Assembly: GCF_000931465.1 (NCBI RefSeq) | Contig: NZ_CP010892.1 | Location: forward strand, 4,921,388-4,985,387 | Direction of reading: 5' to 3' | From: Pseudomonas sp. MRSN 12121 | GTDB taxonomy: Bacteria > Pseudomonadota > Gammaproteobacteria > Pseudomonadales > Pseudomonadaceae | Length of the DNA: 64,000 nucleotides | Shown: piece after piece, positions 26,513 to 35,276 of the stretch | Layout: the number at the start of each line of letters is the position of its first letter | Numbering within the stretch: the first letter of the stretch is position 1 | Notes under the pieces: model-generated | What the model was told of the DNA's origin: nothing | Seen by the model: the letters and a program-made list of their open reading frames with translations, nothing else | The model's database searches: none | Made by a program: the position numbers and the translations under genes

Positions 26513-27646
26513 TCATATCCAATTTAGGTAAAACTGCACCAGCGCCGCAGCAAGATCGGGCTGCGAGCCCTGTTCCAGACACCATTTTTCGGCATGGGCC
26601 GCCACTTCCGGCCAGTGTTCCAGCAGTTTTTTCCAGGCATGCGCCATCTCGCCGCCAGCATTCCAGGAGCGCCACAGGTCGATCAGCGCCCCCCTGGCCA
26701 GCGGCGACAACCCTTGGGTGTAGAGCTCGAGAAAGGCGTCGAGCTTGTCCAGGTGAATGTCTTCTTCCTGTTGATAGATGTGCCAGAGCATCGGCCGCCC
26801 TGCCCAGTGCGCCCGCACGAACGAGTCTTCACCGCGCACGGCGTTGAAATCGCAGGACCACAGCAAGCGGTCGTATTCCTGCTGCCGGACGAAAGGCAGC
26901 ACCTGCACCGTCAAGGCGCCGCGGACCTGCACGTCCCCCACCGTCAGCGCCCCGACACCCAGCCAGTGCTGCACGTCACCGAGGATCCGCCCTTCGGGCA
27001 CCAGCAGATGCGTGCGATGCGCATCGCTTGCCAGCACGTCCAGCCAGCTGGCCAGGCCGGCGTTCTCATAGGCGAACAGCGACATCAGCCGCGCATCGGC
27101 CGCGGCAAAGACGCCCAGGCCTTCCAGGAAGCTGCGCCGCGCCAGCGGGTCCTGCTGAAACGCGCGACGTTGCTCCAGCAATCCGGCCTCCCGCAGCAGC
27201 CCGCCGGTGCCGGCCTGGAACCCGGGGAAGAAGAAGTACTTCTGCACTCCCTTGAACTTCACCGACGGCAACCCATGACAGCCCGTCACCCAGCCCTCGG
27301 CACTGAGGTAGTCGAGGTTCAACCACAGCGGCGTGCGCTCGCGCTCGGCCATGGCCTCCATATAGGCCGGGGGCAATTGGCAGGCGAAAGCGGCGATCAC
27401 CACATCGGCCGCCGCCACCGGCGACCACTGTGCCGGCCAGTAGCGCACATCGACGCCCTCCTGCCACTGTTGCGGCAAGCCACAGTCGATTGACGGACAC
27501 AAACGCTCGAAGGCCCGCAGGTCGTCCACCCACAGTCGCACCGCGCATGGCTGCTCGGCGACCAGTTGCCGCGCCAGCCGCCAGGTCACGCCGATGTCAC
27601 CGTAGTTGTCGACGACACTACAGAAAATATCCCAGGAGGCTTTCAT
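26513..27646 (-). CDS. earP: EF-P arginine rhamnosyltransferase EarP
   Basis: A 377-residue GT-B glycosyltransferase (formerly DUF2331) that transfers rhamnose from TDP-rhamnose to Arg32 of EF-P. The residues reported as essential are all conserved at the same numbers: Asp13 and Asp17 in SVVDNYGDIG, and Glu273 in VRGEDSF. The start at 27646 (MKASWDIF) is set by this numbering and by AGGAGG upstream. It forms an operon with efp. Confidence 0.96.
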   Translation of the reverse strand: MKASWDIFCSVVDNYGDIGVTWRLARQLVAEQPCAVRLWVDDLRAFERLCPSIDCGLPQQWQEGVDVRYWPAQWSPVAAADVVIAAFACQLPPAYMEAMAERERTPLWLNLDYLSAEGWVTGCHGLPSVKFKGVQKYFFFPGFQAGTGGLLREAGLLEQRRAFQQDPLARRSFLEGLGVFAAADARLMSLFAYENAGLASWLDVLASDAHRTHLLVPEGRILGDVQHWLGVGALTVGDVQVRGALTVQVLPFVRQQEYDRLLWSCDFNAVRGEDSFVRAHWAGRPMLWHIYQQEEDIHLDKLDAFLELYTQGLSPLARGALIDLWRSWNAGGEMAHAWKKLLEHWPEVAAHAEKWCLEQGSQPDLAAALVQFYLNWI

Positions 27647-27769
27647 TCCGGGCTCCAGTTGGCAAAGGCGCCGATTGTCCGCATAAATCACCACTGACAG
27701 AAGAGCCAACGCCGATAATCTTCATGCGACAATCGCCACCTGCCCGACACCGCCCGCCAGGAGGCTGCC

Positions 27770-28153
27770 ATGACACCCCGTCGCCCCTTACGAATCAGCG
27801 TAAACCTGCTTCAGCTCAGCGCCAGCATCGCCCTGGGGCTGTGGCTGGGTTTTCTGGCGATCGCCCTGACCTGCTGGCTGGCGTGGCGCTTTGTCTTCGA
27901 ACAGCCACTGGCCCCGGTCGCCCAGGCCGTGCAGCAGTTGGGCAAACCTGTCGGCGCCGAGCCGGCGGCGCCCAATCGCCTGTTCGAGCAATACCAGGAA
28001 AACCTGCGCAAGAATGAACAGCAGCAGGCCCTGGACAATGCGCGCAGCAACCTGCGCAACCAGTCCAATCCCAAATGCCAGTTCTGGTTGCAGCAGGATC
28101 AGACGGCACCAAGCGAAAAGAGCCGGGCCAACGTCCTGCAATTCTGCGATTGA
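27770..28153 (+). CDS. Hypothetical membrane-anchored protein
   Basis: A 127-residue protein of unknown function. It has an N-terminal basic stretch, one TM helix (about 18-42, ASIALGLWLGFLAIALTCWL), and a soluble C-terminal part with Gln-rich helices and two Cys (CQFWL and LQFCD). The C terminus is probably periplasmic or cytoplasmic coiled-coil. A good AGGAGG ribosome site lies before the ATG. The stop overlaps the start of the Gre-like gene (TGATG), so the two are translationally coupled. Confidence 0.75.
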   Translation: MTPRRPLRISVNLLQLSASIALGLWLGFLAIALTCWLAWRFVFEQPLAPVAQAVQQLGKPVGAEPAAPNRLFEQYQENLRKNEQQQALDNARSNLRNQSNPKCQFWLQQDQTAPSEKSRANVLQFCD

Positions 28154-28650
28154 TGATGAACCTGACCATGCACAAGCCTACGGTTCACCAACTGATTCTC
28201 GACAAGCTGCGCGGCGATCTGGATATCGCCCAGCGCGCGGCGCAGACCGCCTACGAGGCGGCGACCCACGAAGAGAACATTGCCGAAAACAAATACGACA
28301 CCCTGGGGCTCGAGGCCTCTTACCTGGCGGCGGGCCAGGCCCGGCGCGTCGAGGAGATCCGCCAGGCCCTGGCCCTCTGCCAGAACCTGACACTGCGCCC
28401 GTACGACGAACAGGTCGGTATCCAGGTCGGCGCGTTATTGGGTCTCGAAGACGAAAACGGCCACGAGCAATGGCTGTTCCTGGCACCCGACGGAGCAGGA
28501 CTGAAGGTCGAGGTCGTAGGACAAACGGTGACCGTCATCACCCCTCGCTCGCCACTGGGCAAAGGCTTGCTGGGCAAGTTCGAGGGGGATGAACTGGAGA
28601 TCGTCGTCGCCGGCACTCGGCAACAGTTCGCTGTCACCGAGGTGAAGTGA
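28153..28650 (+). CDS. GreA/GreB-family elongation-factor-like protein
   Basis: A 165-residue protein with an N-terminal helical hairpin (to about 85) containing HEENIAENKYDTLGLEAS, which resembles the acidic tip of GreA/GreB coiled coils (D-x-x-x-S-E-N in true Gre factors). A C-terminal GreAB-type domain begins at about 85, ending in VTVITPRSPLGKGLLGK and VAVTEV-like strands. The tip residues are not those of a classical cleavage factor, so anti- or modified function (as in Rnk or Gfh) is possible. The start is ambiguous among ATGs at 28153, 28156 and 28165. Confidence 0.7.
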   Translation: MMNLTMHKPTVHQLILDKLRGDLDIAQRAAQTAYEAATHEENIAENKYDTLGLEASYLAAGQARRVEEIRQALALCQNLTLRPYDEQVGIQVGALLGLEDENGHEQWLFLAPDGAGLKVEVVGQTVTVITPRSPLGKGLLGKFEGDELEIVVAGTRQQFAVTEVK

Positions 28651-28662
28651 GCCGGCTACGGC

Positions 28663-29637
28663 TTAGTGGACAGGCAGCTCGACACCGTCGAACAGATCCT
28701 CGAGTTCCTGCTTGTTATGGCACTGGATGGCCTTGGCCATCACTTCACGCGTCAGGTGCGGCGCGAACTTCTCGATGAAGTCGCACATGAAGCCCCGCAG
28801 GAACGTACCGCGGCGGAAACCGATCTTGGTGATGCTCGACTCGAACAGTTCACTGGCATCCAGCACCACCAGGTCGCTGTCCAGCTTGGTATCGACCGCC
28901 ATCTTGGCGACGATGCCCACGCCCAGGCCCAGGCGCACGTAAGTCTTGATCACGTCGGCGTCGGCGGCGGTGAACACCACCTTGGGCGTCAGGCCGCGAT
29001 GGCTGAAGGCTTCGTCGAGCTTGGAACGACCGGTGAAACCGAATACATAAGTCACGATCGGGTATTCGGCGAGGGTTTCCAGGGTCAGCTTCGGCAGCTT
29101 GGTCAGCGGGTGGCCTTGCGGCACCACCACGCAACGATTCCAGCGATAGCACGGCATCATCACCAGGTCACCGAACAGCTCCAGCGCTTCGGTGGCGATA
29201 GCGAAATCGACGGTGCCATCGGCGGCCATTTCGGCAATCTGCATCGGCGAACCCTGATGCATATGCAGCGCCACATCGGGGTACTGCTTGATGAAACTGC
29301 TGATCACCGGCGGCAAGGCATAACGCGCCTGGGTGTGGGTGGTGGCGATCGACAGGGTGCCCTTCTTCTCGTTGGAGAATTCCTGGGCGATCTGCTTGAT
29401 GCTCTCGACCTTGCGCAGAATCTCACCGGCGGTGGTGATGATGCGCTCGCCGGCCGGGGTGACGCGGGTCAGGTGCTTGCCGCTACGGGCGAATACTTCC
29501 ACGCCCAGCTCGTCCTCGAGCAGGCGGATCTGCTTGCTGATACCTGGTTGCGAGGTGTAGAGGCTTTGGGCTGTAGCGGAAACGTTGAGGTCGTGGTGCG
29601 CCACTTCCCAGATGTAGCGCAATTGTTGAAGCTTCAT
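28663..29637 (-). CDS. cysB: Cys regulon regulator CysB
   Basis: A 324-residue LysR protein with the CysB N terminus MKLQQLRYIWEVAHHDLNVS and the sulfate-binding cleft segments (TTHTQARYALPP, GSPMQIAEM, TYVFGFTGRS). CysB activates sulfate assimilation genes with N-acetylserine as co-inducer. Length agrees with the family. It stands alone on the minus strand. Confidence 0.96.
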   Translation of the reverse strand: MKLQQLRYIWEVAHHDLNVSATAQSLYTSQPGISKQIRLLEDELGVEVFARSGKHLTRVTPAGERIITTAGEILRKVESIKQIAQEFSNEKKGTLSIATTHTQARYALPPVISSFIKQYPDVALHMHQGSPMQIAEMAADGTVDFAIATEALELFGDLVMMPCYRWNRCVVVPQGHPLTKLPKLTLETLAEYPIVTYVFGFTGRSKLDEAFSHRGLTPKVVFTAADADVIKTYVRLGLGVGIVAKMAVDTKLDSDLVVLDASELFESSITKIGFRRGTFLRGFMCDFIEKFAPHLTREVMAKAIQCHNKQELEDLFDGVELPVH

Positions 29638-29749
29638 ATGAATCCCTCAAAGCAGGTAGACGCCACGGGCATCAGCGACGGTATATAACTATATTAATGG
29701 TTTGATGAATAAATCTAGAACTTTTCCTCAGAAAATTCCAATAACCATC

Positions 29750-30250
29750 TCAGATATCTCCGAGCCGCCGACGCTGCACCAAAGGCACCAGGTAAACCGG
29801 TACCTTGGCCAGCTGCAATACCCTGGCCGCCGTCCTGCCCAGCGGCGTTTCCCCGCCCGCCCCGTGGCTGTGACTTCCTACGATCAACAAATCCACGGAG
29901 AGTTTCGACGCCTGCTCGAGAATGACCTGCGAGGGGTCGCCCTGAAACACCCTGACCGATTGGATCAGGGCAAGATCCTGCATGCCCTCTCCCAGCTCTT
30001 CGCGAAAGCTGTCGAGTACCCGCTGTTCGATATTCGCCATCACCGTATTCAGGCCCTGGCTGTGGAACTCGTTCAGGGCCTGCTCGTCGAGATAACTCTG
30101 CAGCACCGATTCGGCGAACAGCCCCATGGGCTCCACGGCATGCACCACATGCAAGTCGGCATTGAAGGTCCGAGCCAGTTCCAGGGCATGCTGCATCACG
30201 AAGGGCGCGTACAGACCGAGGTCAGTGGCATACAGCATCGAACGAATCAT
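29750..30250 (-). CDS. Universal stress protein (UspA family)
   Basis: A 166-residue Usp domain. The ATP-binding pattern G-x2-G-x9-G(S/T) is represented by GSHSHGAGGETPLGRTA. The start at 30250 has GAGGAGGTCAT immediately upstream. Role in stress survival is inferred from the family; no partner is adjacent. Confidence 0.9.
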   Translation of the reverse strand: MIRSMLYATDLGLYAPFVMQHALELARTFNADLHVVHAVEPMGLFAESVLQSYLDEQALNEFHSQGLNTVMANIEQRVLDSFREELGEGMQDLALIQSVRVFQGDPSQVILEQASKLSVDLLIVGSHSHGAGGETPLGRTAARVLQLAKVPVYLVPLVQRRRLGDI

Positions 30251-30344
30251 ATGACCTCCTCGAACTGCCAATGTGGCGGAGATTGATTCAGCTTAGCAGC
30301 GCCAAGGCGACTACGATGTCCGGCGCGAGCCCGGGAACATTGAG

Positions 30345-31250
30345 CTAAACCTGGGTTTCGTTGCTGATGCCATGGGGCACATGGCCGGTGGCGACCACCT
30401 CGCGAGCCAGCTCGCAATGACCGGCCTGATCGTCGAAAAACACATCCGCCGCGAAGGCTTCGAGAAAGGCGGCCTTTTCCAGGCCACCGAGGAACAGCGA
30501 TTCATCCAGGCGGATGTCCCATTCGCGCAGGGTGCGGATCACCCGTTCGTGAGCAGGGGCCGAGCGGGCCGTCACCAGGGCGGTGCGGATCGGACAGCCA
30601 TCGTCGGGAAACTCCCGCTGCAGCAGATTGAGCGCCGCGAGGAAGCCTTTGAACGGCCCGCCACGCAGCGGCTCGCGGGCCGACTCGCGCTCCTTGGCTT
30701 GAAAGGCTTCCAGGCCGCCGAGTTGGTACACCCGCTCCGACTCATCGGAAAACAGTACGGCATCACCGTCGAAGGCGATCCGCAATTCGCCGCTGGCGGC
30801 ACGGCGCGCGCCGCCGGAAAGAATGGTCGCCGCAGCGAACCCTGCCTCCAGCGCGCTGCGCACATCCTCGGCATGGGTGGAAAGAAACAGGTCGCAGCCA
30901 AACGCGGCGAGATAAGGATAGGGGCTGCGCCCACCGACAAAAGCGGCCCGAGAGATATCCAGGCCGTAGTGCTGGATCGAATTGAAAACCCGCAGGCCGG
31001 TGTCGGCACTGTTGCGCGACACCAGCACCACCTCGACCCGCGCCCGGCCAAGGCTGGTATTGAGGCTCAAGAGTTTTTTCACCAGGGGGAAGGCGTCGCC
31101 CGTCTCGAGGATTTCTTCCTCATGATCGATCTGGTATTTGCGATAGGCCTCGACCCCCTCGGCCAGATAGACCTTGTGGCTTTCGCTCAGATCGAACAGC
31201 GCCCGCGACGAAATCGCCACGACCAGTTTACCGCCCAAGCTCTTTGCCAT
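30345..31250 (-). CDS. Cytosolic 5'-nucleotidase (cN-I-like)
   Basis: A 301-residue protein of the 5'-nucleotidase family related to eukaryotic cN-I (NT5C1). Family features seen are LVVAISSRALFDLSESH, LVSRNSADTGLRVF and FVGGRSPYPYLAAFGCDLFLS. The cysteine and Asp positions of the HAD-like core are in these segments. It would dephosphorylate AMP/IMP-type nucleotides. It is separated from the PanE-like gene by 22 bp on the same strand, so an operon is plausible. Confidence 0.87.
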   Translation of the reverse strand: MAKSLGGKLVVAISSRALFDLSESHKVYLAEGVEAYRKYQIDHEEEILETGDAFPLVKKLLSLNTSLGRARVEVVLVSRNSADTGLRVFNSIQHYGLDISRAAFVGGRSPYPYLAAFGCDLFLSTHAEDVRSALEAGFAAATILSGGARRAASGELRIAFDGDAVLFSDESERVYQLGGLEAFQAKERESAREPLRGGPFKGFLAALNLLQREFPDDGCPIRTALVTARSAPAHERVIRTLREWDIRLDESLFLGGLEKAAFLEAFAADVFFDDQAGHCELAREVVATGHVPHGISNETQV

Positions 31251-31272
31251 GTCGCTTCCCCCAATACGGCAA

Positions 31273-32229
31273 TCAACCGTTATGCCGGTCGATGAATCTC
31301 AACGCCTGATACAAGGCCTGCATCTTCGGCAACTCGCATCCCGCGGCCCTGGCGGCGGCCAGCGGAGCGGCATAGATGGCCGACAGTTCCAGTGCGCGCT
31401 TGTGCTGATGATCGTGGTACATGCTCGGCCAGTAGTCCGGCATGCCTTCGGTCACCTTGAACAAGTGCTCAGCATAGCCGTCCGGCATGCTGTGACCACA
31501 GGCCTGAGCGCCCTGCACCACTTCGCGCATCAGGGCCTGGATCAGCTCGCGGCTGTCGGGGTCGGCCATCAATGGCGTGGTGCTGGCCTTGAGCAATACC
31601 GACAGGCCGTTATAAGGCACGTTCCACACCAGCTTCTGCCAGCGCGCCTGCTGCAGGTTGGCCATGGCCTGGGAACCGATCCCGGCCTTGCGGAACAATG
31701 CGGCGCCCTCTTCCACTATCGCCTGGCGCTGCGACTCGTCCCGCGCTGCCGGCCCGCTGTGATAACCCAGGTTCACCGCGCCCAGCGCTTGATGCTCGAT
31801 CACTCCGGGCCCGGCCCGGTGCACACAGATGAAACACAGGCCGCCCAGCAGGTGCAGCGACTCGGGAAGCAGCTCGCGCAACTCCTCTTCCACATCCAGG
31901 CCGTTCTGCAGCAACAACACCCTGGCACCTGGCGCCGCCGCGCTCAGGATCGCGGGAGCCAATTCGGCGTTACTGGTGGTCTTGGCCCCGACCAGCAGCC
32001 AATCACAGGGCGGCATGTCTTCGGCATTGGCATAAGCCTGGACGGGATTCAGGGTCAGCGCGCCATGCACGGCACTATTGAGTTGCAAGCCTCGCTCGGT
32101 GACAGCGGCGAACTCGCTGCGTAGCAGAAAGTGTACGTCCAGGCCGGCTCGTGCCAGCAACATCCCATAAAAACCACCAATCGCGCCGGTACCGATAATG
32201 CCGATTCGCGGGCTGTGGACTGCTTCCAT
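31273..32229 (-). CDS. Putative 2-dehydropantoate 2-reductase (PanE/ApbA family)
   Basis: A 318-residue Rossmann-fold reductase. The N-terminal NADPH loop is IGIIGTGAIGGFYG. DWLLVGAKTTSN and WQKLVWNVPYNGLSVLL are family signatures, the latter holding the catalytic Lys. Pseudomonads have several PanE paralogs, so ketopantoate as substrate is not certain. The ATG at 32229 overlaps the stop of the upstream thioredoxin-like gene (ATGA). Confidence 0.85.
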   Translation of the reverse strand: MEAVHSPRIGIIGTGAIGGFYGMLLARAGLDVHFLLRSEFAAVTERGLQLNSAVHGALTLNPVQAYANAEDMPPCDWLLVGAKTTSNAELAPAILSAAAPGARVLLLQNGLDVEEELRELLPESLHLLGGLCFICVHRAGPGVIEHQALGAVNLGYHSGPAARDESQRQAIVEEGAALFRKAGIGSQAMANLQQARWQKLVWNVPYNGLSVLLKASTTPLMADPDSRELIQALMREVVQGAQACGHSMPDGYAEHLFKVTEGMPDYWPSMYHDHQHKRALELSAIYAAPLAAARAAGCELPKMQALYQALRFIDRHNG

Positions 32230-32564
32230 CAAGGTAACTCCTCTGGAATTCGATTCAGCGCCCGGGCCAGTTGCTCGCTGAGTTCACCAGCGCTCAGGCG
32301 CGACTGCAAGGCCCCATAGAACTCACCGTCGCGCACTACAAACAGTGCCGGCAGGTGAAATACCTGATAACGCTCGACCGCACCGCCGTTGTTCCCCGCG
32401 TCGATCCAGCACAACTGCTGGATCGGCAGGTCGAAGCCCGGCAACTGCTGCCTGGCCCAGCGACAGCTGGAGCAGCCGACACTGGTGAATACCACCAGCG
32501 AAACTCCGCTCATCGCCAGCAGCCGTTGATCGATATCGAAATCAGTCAGCTCCGATTCGACCAC
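32229..32564 (-). CDS. Thioredoxin-family protein
   Basis: A thioredoxin-fold protein of about 111 residues. The active-site pair is the CSSC motif in VGCSSCRWARQQLP, and the cis-Pro is in FHLPALFVV. CSSC differs from the classical CGPC. The start is uncertain: a GTG at 32564 is proposed, with ATG at 32513 as an alternative, and neither has a clear ribosome site. The reading frame stays open to 32627, into the divergent PilZ gene. It is coupled to the PanE-like gene. Confidence 0.75.
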   Translation of the reverse strand: MVESELTDFDIDQRLLAMSGVSLVVFTSVGCSSCRWARQQLPGFDLPIQQLCWIDAGNNGGAVERYQVFHLPALFVVRDGEFYGALQSRLSAGELSEQLARALNRIPEELP

Positions 32565-32580
32565 TATACTGGGGGAAACA

Positions 32581-33057
32581 ATGTCACATAGCCGACACTC
32601 GGAGTTCGCGTTCATGGGACGTTTCATTCCTCATCCTGACGATGTTCCGGTTGAGCTGACCTTGCGCAAGCATGCCTGCATTTCGCGTCAACGGTTGCAC
32701 ACTATCAGCCTGGGAGGCATGGCTTGCAATTATCACCGTGCCTGGCGCCGCGGCACTGCCCTGGAAGTACGCATGCCCACTCTCGGTGAAAATGCCTGCT
32801 ACAACGGCTATGTCGCCTGGTGCCTGCGACGCAAGCACGGCTACCTGGTGGGCATCGCCTTCATCGACGAACAGACGCTGTTCCGGGCTCGAATGAGCGA
32901 GCAGGTCTGCCAGATCGCGCGCTACTGCCACCTGCACGAACCCCAGGCCGAACAGCGACAGATCGAGGTCCTGGCCCAGCAATGGGTGGAGCAGCATGCC
33001 GCCGAGTTCTCCCACGCCCGGGTCCACCAGGCTTTTATGCAGCCAGCGCTGGATTAA
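32581..33057 (+). CDS. PilZ-domain protein
   Basis: A 158-residue protein. The first part (about 25-95) is a PilZ-like fold with RQRLHTISLGGMACNY, corresponding to the RxxxR and (D/N)xSxxG motifs of c-di-GMP receptors; the D/N position is Thr here. The C-terminal part is helical and contains several Cys. The start at 32581 has GGGGGAAAC upstream. An ATG at 32614 (MGRFIPHP) is an alternative with GGAG. Ligand binding is inferred. Confidence 0.75.
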   Translation: MSHSRHSEFAFMGRFIPHPDDVPVELTLRKHACISRQRLHTISLGGMACNYHRAWRRGTALEVRMPTLGENACYNGYVAWCLRRKHGYLVGIAFIDEQTLFRARMSEQVCQIARYCHLHEPQAEQRQIEVLAQQWVEQHAAEFSHARVHQAFMQPALD

Positions 33058-33188
33058 ACCCGCCTCTGCCCATTGTCGAGCCCCGGTGTAACGCGCTAAG
33101 GTTCGGCTCCCCGACGCGCTTAAATCCGCTGTGCACCGCCGCGCGGGGATCGCTGGCGGCCGGCACCCGTGACCTGACGAGTAACACG

Positions 33189-34265
33189 ATGGCTGATTTA
33201 CCGATCAACGACCTTAACGTCGCCTCCAACGAAACCCTGATCACTCCCGACCAGCTCAAGCGTGACATTCCGCTGAGCGACGCCGCCCTGCGCACCGTGA
33301 CCAAGGGTCGCGAAGTGATCCGCAATATTCTCGATGGCACCGACCACCGCCTGTTTGTCGTCATCGGCCCCTGCTCCATCCACGACGTCAAAGCCGCCCA
33401 TGAATATGCCGAGCGCCTGAAAGTCCTGGCCGCCGAGGTCTCCGACACCCTGTATCTGGTGATGCGCGTGTACTTCGAGAAACCGCGGACCACCGTTGGC
33501 TGGAAGGGCTTGATCAACGACCCGTACCTGGACGACTCGTTCAAGATCCAGGACGGCCTGCACATCGGTCGCCAGCTACTGCTGGATCTGGCCGAAATGG
33601 GCCTGCCGACCGCTACCGAAGCGCTGGACCCGATTTCCCCGCAATACCTGCAGGACCTCATCAGCTGGTCGGCGATTGGCGCGCGTACCACCGAATCCCA
33701 GACCCACCGCGAAATGGCTTCCGGCCTGTCCTCGGCGGTAGGTTTCAAGAACGGCACCGATGGCGGCCTGACCGTTGCTATCAACGCCCTGCAATCGGTA
33801 TCCAGCCCTCACCGCTTCCTCGGCATCAACCAGGAAGGCGGTGTCTCGATTGTCACGACCAAGGGCAATGCCTACGGTCACGTGGTGCTGCGCGGTGGCA
33901 ATGGCAAGCCGAACTATGATTCGGTCAGTGTCGCGCTCTGCGAACAAGCACTGAACAAGGCCAAGATCAAACCGAACATCATGGTCGACTGCAGCCACGC
34001 CAACTCCAACAAGGATCCGGCCCTGCAGCCTCTGGTCATGGAGAACGTGGCCAACCAGATTCTCGAGGGCAACCAGTCGATCATCGGCCTGATGGTTGAA
34101 AGCCACCTGAACTGGGGCTGCCAGGCGATCCCCAAGGACCTGGCCGAACTGCAATACGGCGTATCGATCACCGACGCCTGCATCGATTGGGAAAGCACCG
34201 AAAAAACCCTGCGTGGCATGCACGCCAAGCTCAAGGACGTCCTGCCGAAACGGGTTCGCAACTGA
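33189..34265 (+). CDS. aroF: 3-deoxy-7-phosphoheptulonate synthase, class I
   Basis: A 358-residue DAHP synthase of the E. coli AroF/G/H type. VVIGPCSIHD carries the metal-binding Cys, followed by YFEKPRTTVGWKGLINDP, GARTTESQTHREMASG and MVDCSHANSNKD. It feeds the shikimate pathway. The ATG at 33189 (MADLPINDLNV) is the family start; an open upstream extension belongs to no gene. The feedback amino acid (Tyr or Trp) cannot be told from sequence alone. It ends at a strong terminator. Confidence 0.95.
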   Translation: MADLPINDLNVASNETLITPDQLKRDIPLSDAALRTVTKGREVIRNILDGTDHRLFVVIGPCSIHDVKAAHEYAERLKVLAAEVSDTLYLVMRVYFEKPRTTVGWKGLINDPYLDDSFKIQDGLHIGRQLLLDLAEMGLPTATEALDPISPQYLQDLISWSAIGARTTESQTHREMASGLSSAVGFKNGTDGGLTVAINALQSVSSPHRFLGINQEGGVSIVTTKGNAYGHVVLRGGNGKPNYDSVSVALCEQALNKAKIKPNIMVDCSHANSNKDPALQPLVMENVANQILEGNQSIIGLMVESHLNWGCQAIPKDLAELQYGVSITDACIDWESTEKTLRGMHAKLKDVLPKRVRN

Positions 34266-34286
34266 TCCCATATCGCAGACACAAAA

Positions 34287-34314
34287 ACGCCGGGCCAAGC
34301 CCGGCGTTTTTTTT
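34287..34314 (+). terminator. Rho-independent terminator of the class I DAHP synthase gene
   Basis: Stem ACGCCGGG / CCCGGCGT with a short loop is followed by eight T. Confidence 0.9.
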
Positions 34315-34324
34315 GTGTCCCCGC

Positions 34325-34606
34325 TCAGAGTTTCGCGGCGTGACGCTGATGGCGCTCCATGTAGCGCTCCACATACGAGCACGACGGAATGACCGTGTAG
34401 CCCATGCGATCAGCATATTCCAACGCCTGTTCGGTCAGTGCGGCGGCAATACCACGGCCGCGCAACGCGTTGGGCACGAACGTCCGATAGATATCCAGGG
34501 TCTGCTTACCCAGGTCCATATAGGTCAGGTAGGCACGATGACCGTCCACATTGGTCTCGAACTGATGACCAGCCTGGTCATGGTGGATGGACAACGCCTC
34601 GCTCAT
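34325..34606 (-). CDS. Small GNAT-family N-acetyltransferase
   Basis: A 93-residue single-domain acetyltransferase of the short NATD1/YidJ-like type. The acetyl-CoA loop motif is RGRGIAAALTEQALEYA, and the fold ends with a conserved cysteine segment IPSCSYVERYMERH. The substrate is unknown. GAGGAG lies upstream of the ATG at 34606. Confidence 0.85.
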   Translation of the reverse strand: MSEALSIHHDQAGHQFETNVDGHRAYLTYMDLGKQTLDIYRTFVPNALRGRGIAAALTEQALEYADRMGYTVIPSCSYVERYMERHQRHAAKL

Positions 34607-35276
34607 CACTACTCCTCGCGGGTCTGATTCTGACCCCTACCTTACCGATGTTTTTCCGGCGAAGGAACAACTACGCCACCCCGTGCCTGTCCGGACACCA
34701 GGGAGAGCTTGCCGCTTCCGCATGACCGAGCACGTTTCAGATAGTAAGCACCATTGGCGCCAATGCTCAAGGGACGCTTGTGGTTTAGCTACTGGCATCA
34801 GGCCAGTTCACCTTCGATGCTTGCGCAAGCCCGCTCACGCTACATCCAACACATTCGTTCGAAGCGCTTGGCGATCAACAACCTGAACATCGCCGGATGT
34901 TGAGATTTAAGACGAACCCGGCCATTTAAAGTCACCTCAACATGGACAAAGATGCGTGAGACGCCCCACAGATTCTGAACAAAAGTGTAGACGAATCGAT
35001 ATAGATAGACTTTGCCCTACACTGCGCAAACACCGTGCGGAGGGGCTCCGGGGCAGATGCGCTTAACAAGCGCACGCTCCAACAGAACGACAAGGCTGCA
35101 TATTTTTTATACAGCTCGATAAAAAGTTGCTCGAAAAAGATTCAACGCCTAGAATTTTTTTTGCTTCTTGCGCTACGTCAGTTTACTTACTACAAGTAAT
35201 GGGTAGTATGTACGCCGGCCATTTCATCACTCGGATGAGATAGCTACTTAATAGAAAGTCCTTGAAGGGGAACACG
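34607..35276. other. 670-bp intergenic region upstream of oprI
   Basis: No convincing protein-coding gene is visible here. The left part has ordinary GC and only weak open frames. The right part (from about 34880) becomes clearly AT-richer. Small hairpins occur at 34870-34905 (AACATC/GATGTT) and around 35058-35075 (GCGCTTAACAAGCGC), without T tracts. The oprI promoter occupies the far right. Confidence 0.5.
35127..35155 (+). promoter_or_regulatory. Putative sigma-70 promoter of oprI
   Basis: TTGCTC at 35127-35132 and TAGAAT at 35150-35155 are separated by exactly 17 bases, in an AT-rich setting. This predicts a leader of about 115 nt before the oprI ATG. Confidence 0.6.

Noticed and set aside
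32581..32627. Extending the thioredoxin-like gene to the ATG at 32627
   Set aside because: It would overlap the divergent PilZ gene start, and the extra N-terminal residues have no thioredoxin similarity.
34587..34886. Open frame upstream of oprI
   Set aside because: It begins inside the acetyltransferase gene region, lacks a ribosome site and shows no protein-like pattern.
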